Origin: Caldilineales bacterium | GTDB lineage: Bacteria > Chloroflexota > Anaerolineae > J102 | Direction: 5' to 3' | DNA: 41,535 nucleotides | Assembly: GCA_024102915.1 (NCBI GenBank) | Contig: JAGFJG010000068.1 | Coordinates: forward strand, 1 to 41,535 | Part shown: positions 34,550 through 41,535 of the stretch, in pieces | Position numbering within the stretch: position 1 is the stretch's first letter | How the letters are laid out: every line of letters begins with the position of its first letter | Translations under genes and position numbers: made by a program | Notes under the pieces: model-generated | Database searches by the model: none | The model's input: only the letters and a program-made list of their open reading frames with translations | What the model was told of the DNA's origin: nothing

Positions 34550-34558
34550 TGCGATAAT
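34550..34558 (+). promoter_or_regulatory. Extended -10 promoter candidate for the dehydrogenase
   Basis: TGCGATAAT, one base off the recurring TGCTATAAT word, 34 bases before the ATG; poor -35. Confidence 0.4.
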
Positions 34559-34591
34559 CGTGCAACGACGGGGCTACAAAAGGAATACGTG

Positions 34592-35557
34592 ATGAAACCC
34601 AAAGTTTATGTCACCCGCCGCCTGCCCAAAGTCGCCTGGGATGAGTTGATTGAAGCCTGCGACGCCGAATTGTGGGACGAAGAATTCCCGCCCCCGCACG
34701 AAGAACTGTTGGCGCGCGTCGCCGATAAAGAGGGCTTGCTCTGCCTGCTCACCGACCGCATCGACGCCGACTTGATGGATTCCGCCCCGAATCTGAAAGT
34801 GATCAGCCAGTGTGCGGTAGGGTTCGACAACATCGATGTCGCTGCCGCCACAGCCAGGGGCGTCCCGGTCGGCCACACGCCGGGCGTGCTCACCGACGCC
34901 ACTGCCGATTTCGCCTGGGCGCTGTTGATGTCGGCGGCGCGGCGCGTGCCTGAGGCGGTGGATTATGTGCGAGCGGGCAAGTGGAATACCTGGGGTCTGA
35001 CGGTGCTGCTGGGCCAGCGCGTGTACGGCATGACCCTGGGCGTGGTCGGCATGGGGCGCATTGGCCAGGCCGTGGCCGAGCGGGCACGTGGCTTCAACAT
35101 GCGCATCCTGTATTATGATGCTTTCCGTCAGCCGGAAGCCGAAGAGCGGTTGGGCGTGGAATACCGGTCTTTGGAAGAAGTGCTGGCTGGGTCGGATTTC
35201 GTCACCCTGCACGTCAATCTCACAGATGAAACCCGGCATATGATCAATGCCCGAACTCTGGCGATGATGAAGCCGACCGCCATCGTGATCAACACCTCTC
35301 GCGGGCCGGTCATCGATATGGACGCGCTTTACGACGCGCTGAAGGCTGGCGTGATCGTCTATGCCGCTCTCGATGTCACCGATCCGGAACCACTGCCGGC
35401 CGACCACAAACTTCTGACCTTATCGAATTGCATCATCAACCCGCACATCGCCAGCGGCACCATCGCCACCCGCACCCTCATGGCGCAAATGGCGGTGCGG
35501 AATCTGATTGCGGGGCTGCGCGGGGAAGCGCTGCCAAACCAGGTGAATTCGCTTTAG
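34592..35557 (+). CDS. D-2-hydroxyacid dehydrogenase (glyoxylate/hydroxypyruvate reductase-like)
   Basis: NAD(P)-dependent reductase of 2-oxo acids; 321 aa from the ATG at 34592 (GTG at 34589 also possible), with AGGA at 34581-34584. The Rossmann glycine motif is GVVGMGRIGQAVAERARGF near residues 150-168. The catalytic triad of the family is intact: R237 (NTSRGPVID), E266 (DPEP) and H285 (INPHIASGT). The overall pattern (CAVGFDNIDVAAATARGVPVGHTPGVLTD) fits the glyoxylate reductase/GRHPR group rather than lactate or phosphoglycerate dehydrogenases, but the substrate is not proven. Followed by the GH130 gene after about 110 bases. Confidence 0.92.
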   Translation: MKPKVYVTRRLPKVAWDELIEACDAELWDEEFPPPHEELLARVADKEGLLCLLTDRIDADLMDSAPNLKVISQCAVGFDNIDVAAATARGVPVGHTPGVLTDATADFAWALLMSAARRVPEAVDYVRAGKWNTWGLTVLLGQRVYGMTLGVVGMGRIGQAVAERARGFNMRILYYDAFRQPEAEERLGVEYRSLEEVLAGSDFVTLHVNLTDETRHMINARTLAMMKPTAIVINTSRGPVIDMDALYDALKAGVIVYAALDVTDPEPLPADHKLLTLSNCIINPHIASGTIATRTLMAQMAVRNLIAGLRGEALPNQVNSL

Positions 35558-35668
35558 CGACGCAGTCGTATGGGGTGATGCGTTCGGGCGGGGAAGTGAA
35601 AAATCCACGCCTGACCAAATCGCCATCTTGTCGGATTGTGCACCAATATCACCTTGCAGGAACGATAT

Positions 35669-36673
35669 ATGCCCAGCAAAACAGATTTCCAGCCTGTCAT
35701 CCCATCATTACCCAATATCCCCTGGGAAGAACGGCTCGCGGGCAACCGGGATGTCATCTGGCGTTTCAGCCAGAATCCGATCATCAATCACGATCACGTC
35801 CCCTCGTCGAACAGCATTTTCAATAGTGCGATTGCGCCTTTTGGCGATGGCTATGCCGGCGTTTTCCGCTGCGACAGCAAAACCCGGCAGATGCAGTTGC
35901 ACAGCGGTCGTAGCCGGGACGGAATCAATTGGGACATCAAAAACGAACGAATCCAGTTTATCCCTGAGGACAAAAGGGTTGGGGAAATCATGGCGTTCGA
36001 GCATGCCTACGATCCTCGGGTGTGCTGGCTCGAAGATCGTTATTATGTCACCTGGTGCAATGGCTATCACGGCCCCACTGTCGGCGTGGGTTACACCACT
36101 GACTTCGAGACCTATTATCAGATGGAGAACGCCTATCTGCCGTTTAATCGCAACGGCGTGCTGTTCCCTCGTCGCATCAACGGCAAATACGTCATGTTGA
36201 ACCGGCCCAGCGATAACGGGCACACGCCCTTTGGCGATATTTATCTGAGCGAAAGCCCGGACATGGTGCACTGGGGTCGTCATCGCTTTGTGATGGGAGC
36301 CAGCCAGGGCTGGCAGAGCACGAAAATCGGGGCAGGGCCGATCCCGATCGAGACGGATGAGGGCTGGTTACTGGTCTATCACGGCGTGCTCACATCGTGC
36401 AACGGCTTTGTCTATAGCTTCGGGGCGGCGCTGCTCGATCTGGATGAACCCTGGAAGGCGCTGTACCGGAGTGAACCCTATCTGCTGGCCCCGCAAGCGC
36501 CCTACGAACGAACCGGTGATGTCCCCAATGTCGCCTTTCCCTGCGCGGCGCTGGTCGATGGCGAGACAGGTCGCATGACCATCTATTACGGTGGCGCCGA
36601 TACCGTCGTCTGTCTGGCGTTTGCCTATCTGCAAGAGGTTGTCGATTTCGTCAAATCCAATTCAAAACTCTAG
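35669..36673 (+). CDS. GH130 beta-mannoside phosphorylase
   Basis: 334 aa from the ATG at 35669, with AGGAA at 35658-35662; a longer frame from 35636 lacks support. It is a five-bladed beta-propeller enzyme of family GH130, which cleaves beta-mannosides with phosphate to give mannose-1-phosphate. Family segments: NPII near residue 40, [37 protein letters not shown] (its Asp is the likely proton donor by family), [31 protein letters not shown], and KIGAGP. Linkage preference (beta-1,4 or beta-1,2 mannoside) cannot be read from sequence. Next to the GH94 gene it suggests intracellular phosphorolysis of manno/cello-oligosaccharides. Confidence 0.88.
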   Translation: MPSKTDFQPVIPSLPNIPWEERLAGNRDVIWRFSQNPIINHDHVPSSNSIFNSAIAPFGDGYAGVFRCDSKTRQMQLHSGRSRDGINWDIKNERIQFIPEDKRVGEIMAFEHAYDPRVCWLEDRYYVTWCNGYHGPTVGVGYTTDFETYYQMENAYLPFNRNGVLFPRRINGKYVMLNRPSDNGHTPFGDIYLSESPDMVHWGRHRFVMGASQGWQSTKIGAGPIPIETDEGWLLVYHGVLTSCNGFVYSFGAALLDLDEPWKALYRSEPYLLAPQAPYERTGDVPNVAFPCAALVDGETGRMTIYYGGADTVVCLAFAYLQEVVDFVKSNSKL

Positions 36674-36690
36674 GCGGAGAACCGCATGAG

Positions 36691-36840
36691 CTGAGCCGAA
36701 GTCACAACGAGAACAGTCGTTTTTTTCTCGGCGATGGACGATTGAACCCGTTTTATCAGTGCATCCGTCATCATCCATCGCCAATGGTCTATCGTCAACG
36801 GTTGGTCAAAAGTAGCGCTTTCGAACTGACATCAGTTTAA
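36691..36840 (+). repeat. MITE-like palindromic intergenic repeat, copy C
   Basis: Left end CTGAGCCGAAGTCACAACGAGAAC (36691-36714), right end, inverted, TTAAACTGATGTCAG (from 36840). The internal order matches copy B: T run, CAGTGCATCCG, CCATCGCCAATGGTCTATCGTCAAC, TCAAAAGTAGCGCTTTC. Lies 17 bases after the GH130 stop, the same spacing as copy B has to its upstream gene. Confidence 0.75.
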
Positions 36841-37021
36841 GTCAATCGTGCAGCGCCGCCGTTGACCGAAATCGAGTCGGGGCATTTTGTGGCTTGTTGT
36901 ATGAAAATGGATGCTTACGTCGGAGCGCAAACCGCCACAACATGAACATTGGGTGTTATGATGAAGAATGTCCTTGAGGAAATATAAGACCGAATAACCC
37001 TAATTCCTGAGAGAATGCACA
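36841..37021 (+). promoter_or_regulatory. Leader region of the GH94 gene with extended -10
   Basis: After copy C no ORF is seen. TGTTATGAT (36954-36962) is an extended -10, with no good -35, about 60 bases before the ATG. Together with copy C this explains the 348-base gap between the GH130 and GH94 genes. Confidence 0.4.
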
Positions 37022-39466
37022 ATGAAATTCGGATATTTTGACGACGAAAAACGAGAATATGTGATCACCCGCCCCGACACACCCCTGCCCTGGATCAATT
37101 ATCTTGGCAGCGAGGGTTATTTCGGGCTGATCTCGAATACGGCGGGCGGCTATACGTTCTATCGTGATGCCCGCCTGCGGCGGTTGACGCGCTATCGCTA
37201 CAACAACGCGCCCCTCGACATGGGCGGGCGCTATCTATATCTGCGAGACGATGCCAGTGGAGAATACTGGTCGCCGAGTTGGCAACCGACGCAGACCAGC
37301 CTCGATGAGTACATCTGCCGACACGGGTTGGGCTATTCGATTATCGGCTCCACTTTTCGGGGCGTCGAAGCCAGCACGCGTTACTTTATCGCGCGCGGCG
37401 CTACCGTCGAAATCTGGCGAACAACGCTCGCCAACCATCGGGCTGAACCCGCCCGGCTTTCCCTGTTCTCGGCCATCGAGTTCGCCCTGTGGGAGGCCTG
37501 GGATGACGCCACAAACTATCAGCGCAATTTCAACACGGGCGAAGTGGAGATCGAGGGTTCGGTCATCTATCACAAGACCGAGTATCGGGAACGCCGCAAT
37601 CACTTCGCCTATTTCGCCTGCTCCGAACCGATCGCTGGATTCGATACCCAGCGTGAGGACTTCCTCGGCCCCTATCGAGGCTGGGATAGGCCGCAGGCGG
37701 TGGAGCGAGGCGATGCGGGCGGGTCAATCGCTCACGGCTGGGCCCCGATCGGCTCGCATCAGGTGCAGCTCATCTTGCAGCCGGGCGAGACTCGCCCGGT
37801 CATCTTCCTGCTCGGCTATCACGAAAATTCGGTCGATGCCAAATTCGATCCGCCTGGCAGCCAGATCATTAATAAAACCGGCGTGCGACCCATCATCGAG
37901 CAGTATCTTGATCCAGCCAACGTCGATGCCGCTGCCGCCGACCTCGCCGCCTATTGGGATGACATCCTCGGCAAATATCAGGTACAGACGCCGGACGCGC
38001 ACACGAATCGCATGGTCAATATCTGGAACGCTTATCAGTGCCAGGTGACTTTTCATCTATCGCGCTCGGCCAGCTATTTCGAGTCGGGCATTGGCCGGGG
38101 CATGGGTTTCCGGGATTCCAATCAGGACTTGCTTGGATTCGTGCACCAGATTCCTGGCGCCGCCCGCCAGCGCCTGCTCGATCTGGCCGCCACGCAATTG
38201 GCGAATGGCGGCGCTTATCACCAATACCAGCCGTTGACCAAGCGCGGCAATGATGCGGTCGGCTCCAATTTCAATGATGATCCGCTGTGGCTGGTGCTGG
38301 CCGCCGCCGCTTATCTGAAGGAGACGGGCGATTGGTCGTTACTGGGAGAGAAGGTCGTTTATGAAAACAAACCGGGCACGGAGCGCGTGTTTTATGAGCA
38401 CTTACAACGGGCGATGCAATACACGCTCGACCGTCTAGGGCCGCATGGTTTGCCGCTGATTGGCCGCGCCGACTGGAACGATTGTCTTAACCTGAATTGC
38501 TTCTCCGACCAGCCGGGCGAGTCATTCCAAACCACGGAAAACCGGGGCGAGGGCAAGGTGGCCGAGTCGGTGTTCATCGCCGGGCTGTTTGTGGCCGCTG
38601 CCGCCGAAATGGCCGAAATGGCCGAACGCTCCGATCTTGGCGATGACGCCAGCCGCTATCGAGAGGCCGGACAAAGCATGGTGGCTGTGGTCAATGAGCA
38701 CGGCTGGGATGGCGAGTGGTTCCTGCGTGCCTACGACGCATTCGGCGATCCGGTCGGGTCGAGCAAGAATGACGAGGGCCGGATTTTCATCGAATCGCAG
38801 GGGATGTGCATCATGGCCGGGATCGGGTTGGAGGATGGCCGGGCGGAGCAAGCGCTGGCGGCAGTGGCCGAACACCTGGCAACCCCGCACGGCATCGTCC
38901 TGCATCAACCTGCCTTCACCCGATACCAACTCCGGCTGGGAGAGATTTCATCGTACCCGCCCGGTTACAAGGAGAACGCCGGGATTTTCTGCCATACCAA
39001 TCCCTGGATCATGATTGCGGCTGCCCGCACCGGCGATGGCGATCAAGCCTTCGACTTTTACAGCCGCATCAACCCCTCCGCCCGTGAAGCGATTAGCGAT
39101 ATCCACCGCAGCGAGCCGTATGTTTATGCCCAGATGATCGCAGGCAAGGATGCGCCCAGCCACGGCGAGGCCAAAAACTCATGGCTGTCAGGCACGGCGG
39201 CGTGGAATTACGTGGCGATCACGCAATGGATTCTCGGCATCCGCCCCGGTTATGACGGCCTGATCATCAACCCCATAATGCCGTCGTCCTGGCCGGGATT
39301 TCGCGCCATTCGAGAATTTCGGGGCGTGACTTATGAAATCGAAGTCGAGCGACGGGGGCCAGGAAATCGGGTCGAGCTAACCGTCGATGGCCGGGCGGTG
39401 GCAGGAAATGTCGCCAGGGCGTCGGATGGTCAGCGCAGGGTGGAGGTGCGGGCGGTTGTGGGATAG
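37022..39466 (+). CDS. Cellobiose phosphorylase (GH94)
   Basis: 814 aa, the usual length of cellobiose phosphorylases, which split cellobiose with phosphate into glucose-1-phosphate and glucose in the cytoplasm (no signal peptide). The N-terminal beta-sandwich starts GYFDDEKREYVITRPDTPLPWINYLG. The (alpha/alpha)6 barrel carries GIGRGMGFRDSNQDLLGFVH (near residue 360), the catalytic Asp in DWND487CLNLN, and later GYKENAGIFCHTNPW and AWNYVAITQWILGIRPGYDGL. These fit cellobiose phosphorylase better than chitobiose or cellodextrin phosphorylase, though related beta-glucosides cannot be excluded. GAGAG precedes the ATG. Ends at a convergent terminator. Confidence 0.93.
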   Translation: MKFGYFDDEKREYVITRPDTPLPWINYLGSEGYFGLISNTAGGYTFYRDARLRRLTRYRYNNAPLDMGGRYLYLRDDASGEYWSPSWQPTQTSLDEYICRHGLGYSIIGSTFRGVEASTRYFIARGATVEIWRTTLANHRAEPARLSLFSAIEFALWEAWDDATNYQRNFNTGEVEIEGSVIYHKTEYRERRNHFAYFACSEPIAGFDTQREDFLGPYRGWDRPQAVERGDAGGSIAHGWAPIGSHQVQLILQPGETRPVIFLLGYHENSVDAKFDPPGSQIINKTGVRPIIEQYLDPANVDAAAADLAAYWDDILGKYQVQTPDAHTNRMVNIWNAYQCQVTFHLSRSASYFESGIGRGMGFRDSNQDLLGFVHQIPGAARQRLLDLAATQLANGGAYHQYQPLTKRGNDAVGSNFNDDPLWLVLAAAAYLKETGDWSLLGEKVVYENKPGTERVFYEHLQRAMQYTLDRLGPHGLPLIGRADWNDCLNLNCFSDQPGESFQTTENRGEGKVAESVFIAGLFVAAAAEMAEMAERSDLGDDASRYREAGQSMVAVVNEHGWDGEWFLRAYDAFGDPVGSSKNDEGRIFIESQGMCIMAGIGLEDGRAEQALAAVAEHLATPHGIVLHQPAFTRYQLRLGEISSYPPGYKENAGIFCHTNPWIMIAAARTGDGDQAFDFYSRINPSAREAISDIHRSEPYVYAQMIAGKDAPSHGEAKNSWLSGTAAWNYVAITQWILGIRPGYDGLIINPIMPSSWPGFRAIREFRGVTYEIEVERRGPGNRVELTVDGRAVAGNVARASDGQRRVEVRAVVG

Positions 39467-39499
39467 TTGAGTTTTGTCGGGGGATGGTTTCCCTCACTC

Positions 39500-39532
39500 T
39501 CTCCTCGCCCGTCCTGGGAGAGGGCGAGGAGA
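39500..39532. terminator. Convergent terminator hairpin
   Basis: TCTCCTCGCCC (39500-39510) pairs perfectly with GGGCGAGGAGA (39522-39532) over 11 positions with an 11-base loop. It sits between the GH94 gene and the response regulator stop and can serve both. Confidence 0.6.
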
Positions 39533-39533
39533 T

Positions 39534-40178
39534 TCAGCCCAGCCGTAAAATGCCGCGTTCCAGGGCCGCCATGACCGCCGAGGTGCGGTCGCTGACGCCC
39601 AACTTGTCGTAGATGTGGATGAGGTGGGTTTTAACCGTGGCCTCGCTGATGTGCAGATTTTTGCCGATCTCCCTGTTGCTCTGCCCTTTGGACACGGCAT
39701 CCAATACTTCGATCTCGCGGGCGCTGAGTTGTTCTTCGGCGGGCGCTCGCATCTTGCCCATCAGCCGGGAAGCGACGGCAGGGGCCAGAAAGGATTCGCC
39801 ACGCGCCGCCGCACGAATGGCGCGAAACAGGTCTTCGCGCGGGGCGTCTTTGAGCAGATAGCCGGTCGCTCCCGCCTCGATGGCTGGCACGATGTCGGAA
39901 TCGCTGTCGTAAGTCGTGAGCACGAGGATGTGCGTGGAGATGTTTCGCTGTCCTATCTGCTGAATAGCGCCCACGCCATCCAGAACCGGCATACGTAAAT
40001 CCATGAGCACGACGTCCGGGTGCAGTTCGGCGGCACGGGCGACGCCCTGCACGCCATCCGGAGCTTCACCCACCACCTCGAAATCGGGCTGCCCGACCAG
40101 CATTCCTTTCAAGCCCTCGCGCACGACCATGTGATCATCGACGATCAGGATGCGGATTGTGTCGGCGTTTTCTGTCAT
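39534..40178 (-). CDS. NarL/FixJ-family response regulator
   Basis: 214 aa. Receiver domain at about 8-125: acidic pair D14/D15, phospho-acceptor D60 in VVLMDLRMP, conserved LTTYDSD (Thr) and YLLKDA (Lys). C-terminal LuxR-type helix-turn-helix at about 148-210 (LSAREIEVLDAVSKGQSNREIGKNL, SEATVKTHL). It binds DNA when phosphorylated by its partner kinase, whose gene lies immediately upstream with an ATGA overlap (40175-40178). Target genes are not evident here; the adjacent sugar phosphorylase genes are one possibility. Confidence 0.95.
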   Translation of the reverse strand: MTENADTIRILIVDDHMVVREGLKGMLVGQPDFEVVGEAPDGVQGVARAAELHPDVVLMDLRMPVLDGVGAIQQIGQRNISTHILVLTTYDSDSDIVPAIEAGATGYLLKDAPREDLFRAIRAAARGESFLAPAVASRLMGKMRAPAEEQLSAREIEVLDAVSKGQSNREIGKNLHISEATVKTHLIHIYDKLGVSDRTSAVMAALERGILRLG

Positions 40179-41437
40179 GCTTGCACCTCCTGTTCGCTTG
40201 CGGGCTGGATGGGTATTTCGATCACGAGCGTCGTGCCTTCGTGCGGACGGCTCTCGACCAGAAGCGAGCCGTGCATCTGTTCCACCCGCTCGCGCATGGC
40301 CGTCAGCCCATAGCCGCCTTCGCCAGGCGTGGAATTCGGCTGAAGCCCAACGCCGTCGTCCTGCACATCCAATACCACGACATCGTCCATGTAAGACAGC
40401 GTGATGTTCACCCGCGTCGCCTGGGCATGCTTGCGCACATTCGAGAGCGCCTCTTGCACAGCCCGCAACAGCGTGACTTCGATGGCGGGATGCAGGGGTC
40501 TGCCAGCGCCGGTGACAGTCACCTGCGTTTCGATCCCGCTTTGCTCAGTCCATTCCCCGGCTGTGCGTTCGATGGCTTCAGCCAGGGTTGCTTGTTCCAG
40601 CGCGCGCGGGCGCAGGTCTTGTACCACGCGTCGCGCCTGATCCAGGCTGATGCGGGCTGTGCGCCGAGCCAGATCGACATGCCGCTGCACAATCTGATCG
40701 TCCTGGCCGATAGCCTGTTCCGCCGCCTCCAAATGCATGACGATGCTGGTGAACCCCTGGGCCAGCGTGTCGTGAATCTCGTGGGCCAGGCGTTGCCGCT
40801 CGGCCAGGATGCCCTCCCGACGTTCAGATGCCGCCAGTTCCGAGCGAGTCTCCTGAAGCTGCCGGATCAATTCCTGCCGCCGCATGTTTTCGCCGATGAT
40901 GGAATTGATGAAAAGCGCCAGCATCACCGCAGCGCCGGTAAGAAAGAGCCAGAGCCACAGGCCGGAATTGCCGAGGTTGATATCGCCCAGGGCGAAATCG
41001 CCCTCGACGGTGAAGGCCAACACCATCAGCACGAAGGCAAGCGGGATCGACCACGGTATCTCCACCCAGATGAAAAGCTGGCTGATCAGCCCGCCAAAAG
41101 TGAGGAAATAGGCGGGATCGATTCGCACCATCGGAATCCACAACAGAGTGATGATGGCGACATAGGTGATGGTGTAGCGACGAAATTGCCGAATCTCGGG
41201 ATGCTTGCGCTCCAGCACGAAAACCATGAGGCCGTGCGCCACGATCATGAGCAGGCTCAGGCCGATTAGCTGTAGGCGCTGCGCGTCCGTAATGTCGGCG
41301 GACCCCCAGATCATCGGCAGCGGCACAAGCACGGTCGCCAGGAACACCGCCGACCATAGCCACCGCCACCTGTGCCAGAATCTCTCTGTGCGATCGGATT
41401 CTGTTTGCGCGTCGCCGGATTGAATCACATTAGCCAT
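40175..41437 (-). CDS. Membrane sensor histidine kinase (HisKA_3 type)
   Basis: 420 aa from the ATG at 41437, which has GGAGG at a 5-base spacing; a longer frame to 41512 covers the promoter and leader hairpin. About six membrane helices occupy residues 25-200 with short loops and no periplasmic sensor domain, so it may sense the membrane or an integral partner. A short coiled coil (about 195-215) leads to the HisKA_3 dimerisation domain with phospho-acceptor H222 in LAHEIHDTLAQG. An HATPase_c domain follows (NVRKHAQA, DDGVGL, GGYGLTAMRERVEQMHG). Partner of the downstream response regulator. Confidence 0.94.
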   Translation of the reverse strand: MANVIQSGDAQTESDRTERFWHRWRWLWSAVFLATVLVPLPMIWGSADITDAQRLQLIGLSLLMIVAHGLMVFVLERKHPEIRQFRRYTITYVAIITLLWIPMVRIDPAYFLTFGGLISQLFIWVEIPWSIPLAFVLMVLAFTVEGDFALGDINLGNSGLWLWLFLTGAAVMLALFINSIIGENMRRQELIRQLQETRSELAASERREGILAERQRLAHEIHDTLAQGFTSIVMHLEAAEQAIGQDDQIVQRHVDLARRTARISLDQARRVVQDLRPRALEQATLAEAIERTAGEWTEQSGIETQVTVTGAGRPLHPAIEVTLLRAVQEALSNVRKHAQATRVNITLSYMDDVVVLDVQDDGVGLQPNSTPGEGGYGLTAMRERVEQMHGSLLVESRPHEGTTLVIEIPIQPASEQEVQA

Positions 41438-41458
41438 TATTCCTCCCAGGAAAGGGAC

Positions 41459-41490
41459 AACCTGCGGGGCCATCGAAAGTCCCGCAGGTT
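41459..41490 (-). promoter_or_regulatory. Hairpin in the kinase mRNA leader
   Basis: AACCTGCGGG (41459-41468) pairs perfectly with CCCGCAGGTT (41481-41490), 10-bp stem, 12-base loop. On the minus strand it ends about 10 bases before the Shine-Dalgarno of the kinase gene. It could be an operator or a leader structure. Confidence 0.45.
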
Positions 41491-41502
41491 TGTACGAAAT
41501 CC

Positions 41503-41511
41503 AGTCTAGCA
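41503..41511 (-). promoter_or_regulatory. Extended -10 promoter of the two-component operon
   Basis: TGCTAGACT on the minus strand, a variant of the recurring extended -10 word; the -35 region (near the window end) is weak. Transcription would start close to the leader hairpin. Confidence 0.4.
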
Positions 41512-41535
41512 TCGATCAGTCCCAGCGGAAAACAC

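Noticed and set aside
40157..41269. 370-aa plus-strand open frame opposite the histidine kinase
   Set aside because: The minus strand has intact HisKA_3 and HATPase motifs; the plus frame is a His/Gln/Arg-rich shadow.
1..41535. CRISPR arrays, tRNA or rRNA genes, prophage or insertion-sequence genes
   Set aside because: No regularly spaced repeats, cloverleaf-like segments in gaps, or transposase/integrase motifs were found on either strand.

Overview
The window (about 57% G+C by eye) reads as chromosomal DNA of a Chloroflexota-like bacterium, probably Anaerolineae- or Caldilineae-related. This is an inference from secreted proteins with long Thr/Pro (TPTP) linkers, META and PKD domain proteins, a glutaminyl-tRNA synthetase with a C-terminal YqeY tail, many GT-C membrane glycosyltransferases and ccm-type cytochrome c maturation; no rRNA or tRNA is present to settle it. 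No prophage, transposase, integrase or CRISPR array was seen.

Layout. 1-2454 (minus): an RNA-modification operon tilS, a 70-aa unknown and rlmI-like (cut by the window edge), each pair joined by an ATGA overlap. 2620-7284 (plus): a 1554-aa membrane protein made of two tandem GT-C glycosyltransferase copies. 7427-13336 (plus): the rod-shape and elongasome locus mreB, mreC, mreD, mrdA (PBP2), rodA, with a terminator/promoter break between mreB and mreC. 13494-19036: glnS(-yqeY), a convergent GT2-methyltransferase fusion, and gltX. 19240-27654: secreted or anchored proteins (DUF4377/META lipoprotein, PKD-META protein, YtxH-like protein, SH3b lipoprotein) around a Cys-rich DUF6062-like protein and a CBS-type family II pyrophosphatase.

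27891-28868 (minus): an AbiEii-type nucleotidyltransferase and its small upstream partner, a likely toxin-antitoxin pair. 28944-30683: a membrane-anchored clan-A glycosidase. 30848-34525: cytochrome c maturation genes ccmH, ccmG, ccmF and a CcmI-like protein with a zinc ribbon. 34592-39466: a 2-hydroxyacid dehydrogenase, a GH130 mannoside phosphorylase and a GH94 cellobiose phosphorylase, pointing to phosphorolytic use of beta-mannan/cello-oligosaccharides. 39534-41437 (minus): a NarL-type response regulator and its histidine kinase.

The most novel-looking signals are non-coding. Three copies (26170-26270, 27672-27835, 36691-36840) of a MITE-like palindromic intergenic element share terminal inverted repeats and internal motifs, one in inverse orientation. 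A strong extended -10 promoter at 26458-26485 leads straight into a compact two-hairpin, T-run-ended transcript candidate. An extended -10 word close to TGCTATAAT recurs before many genes.
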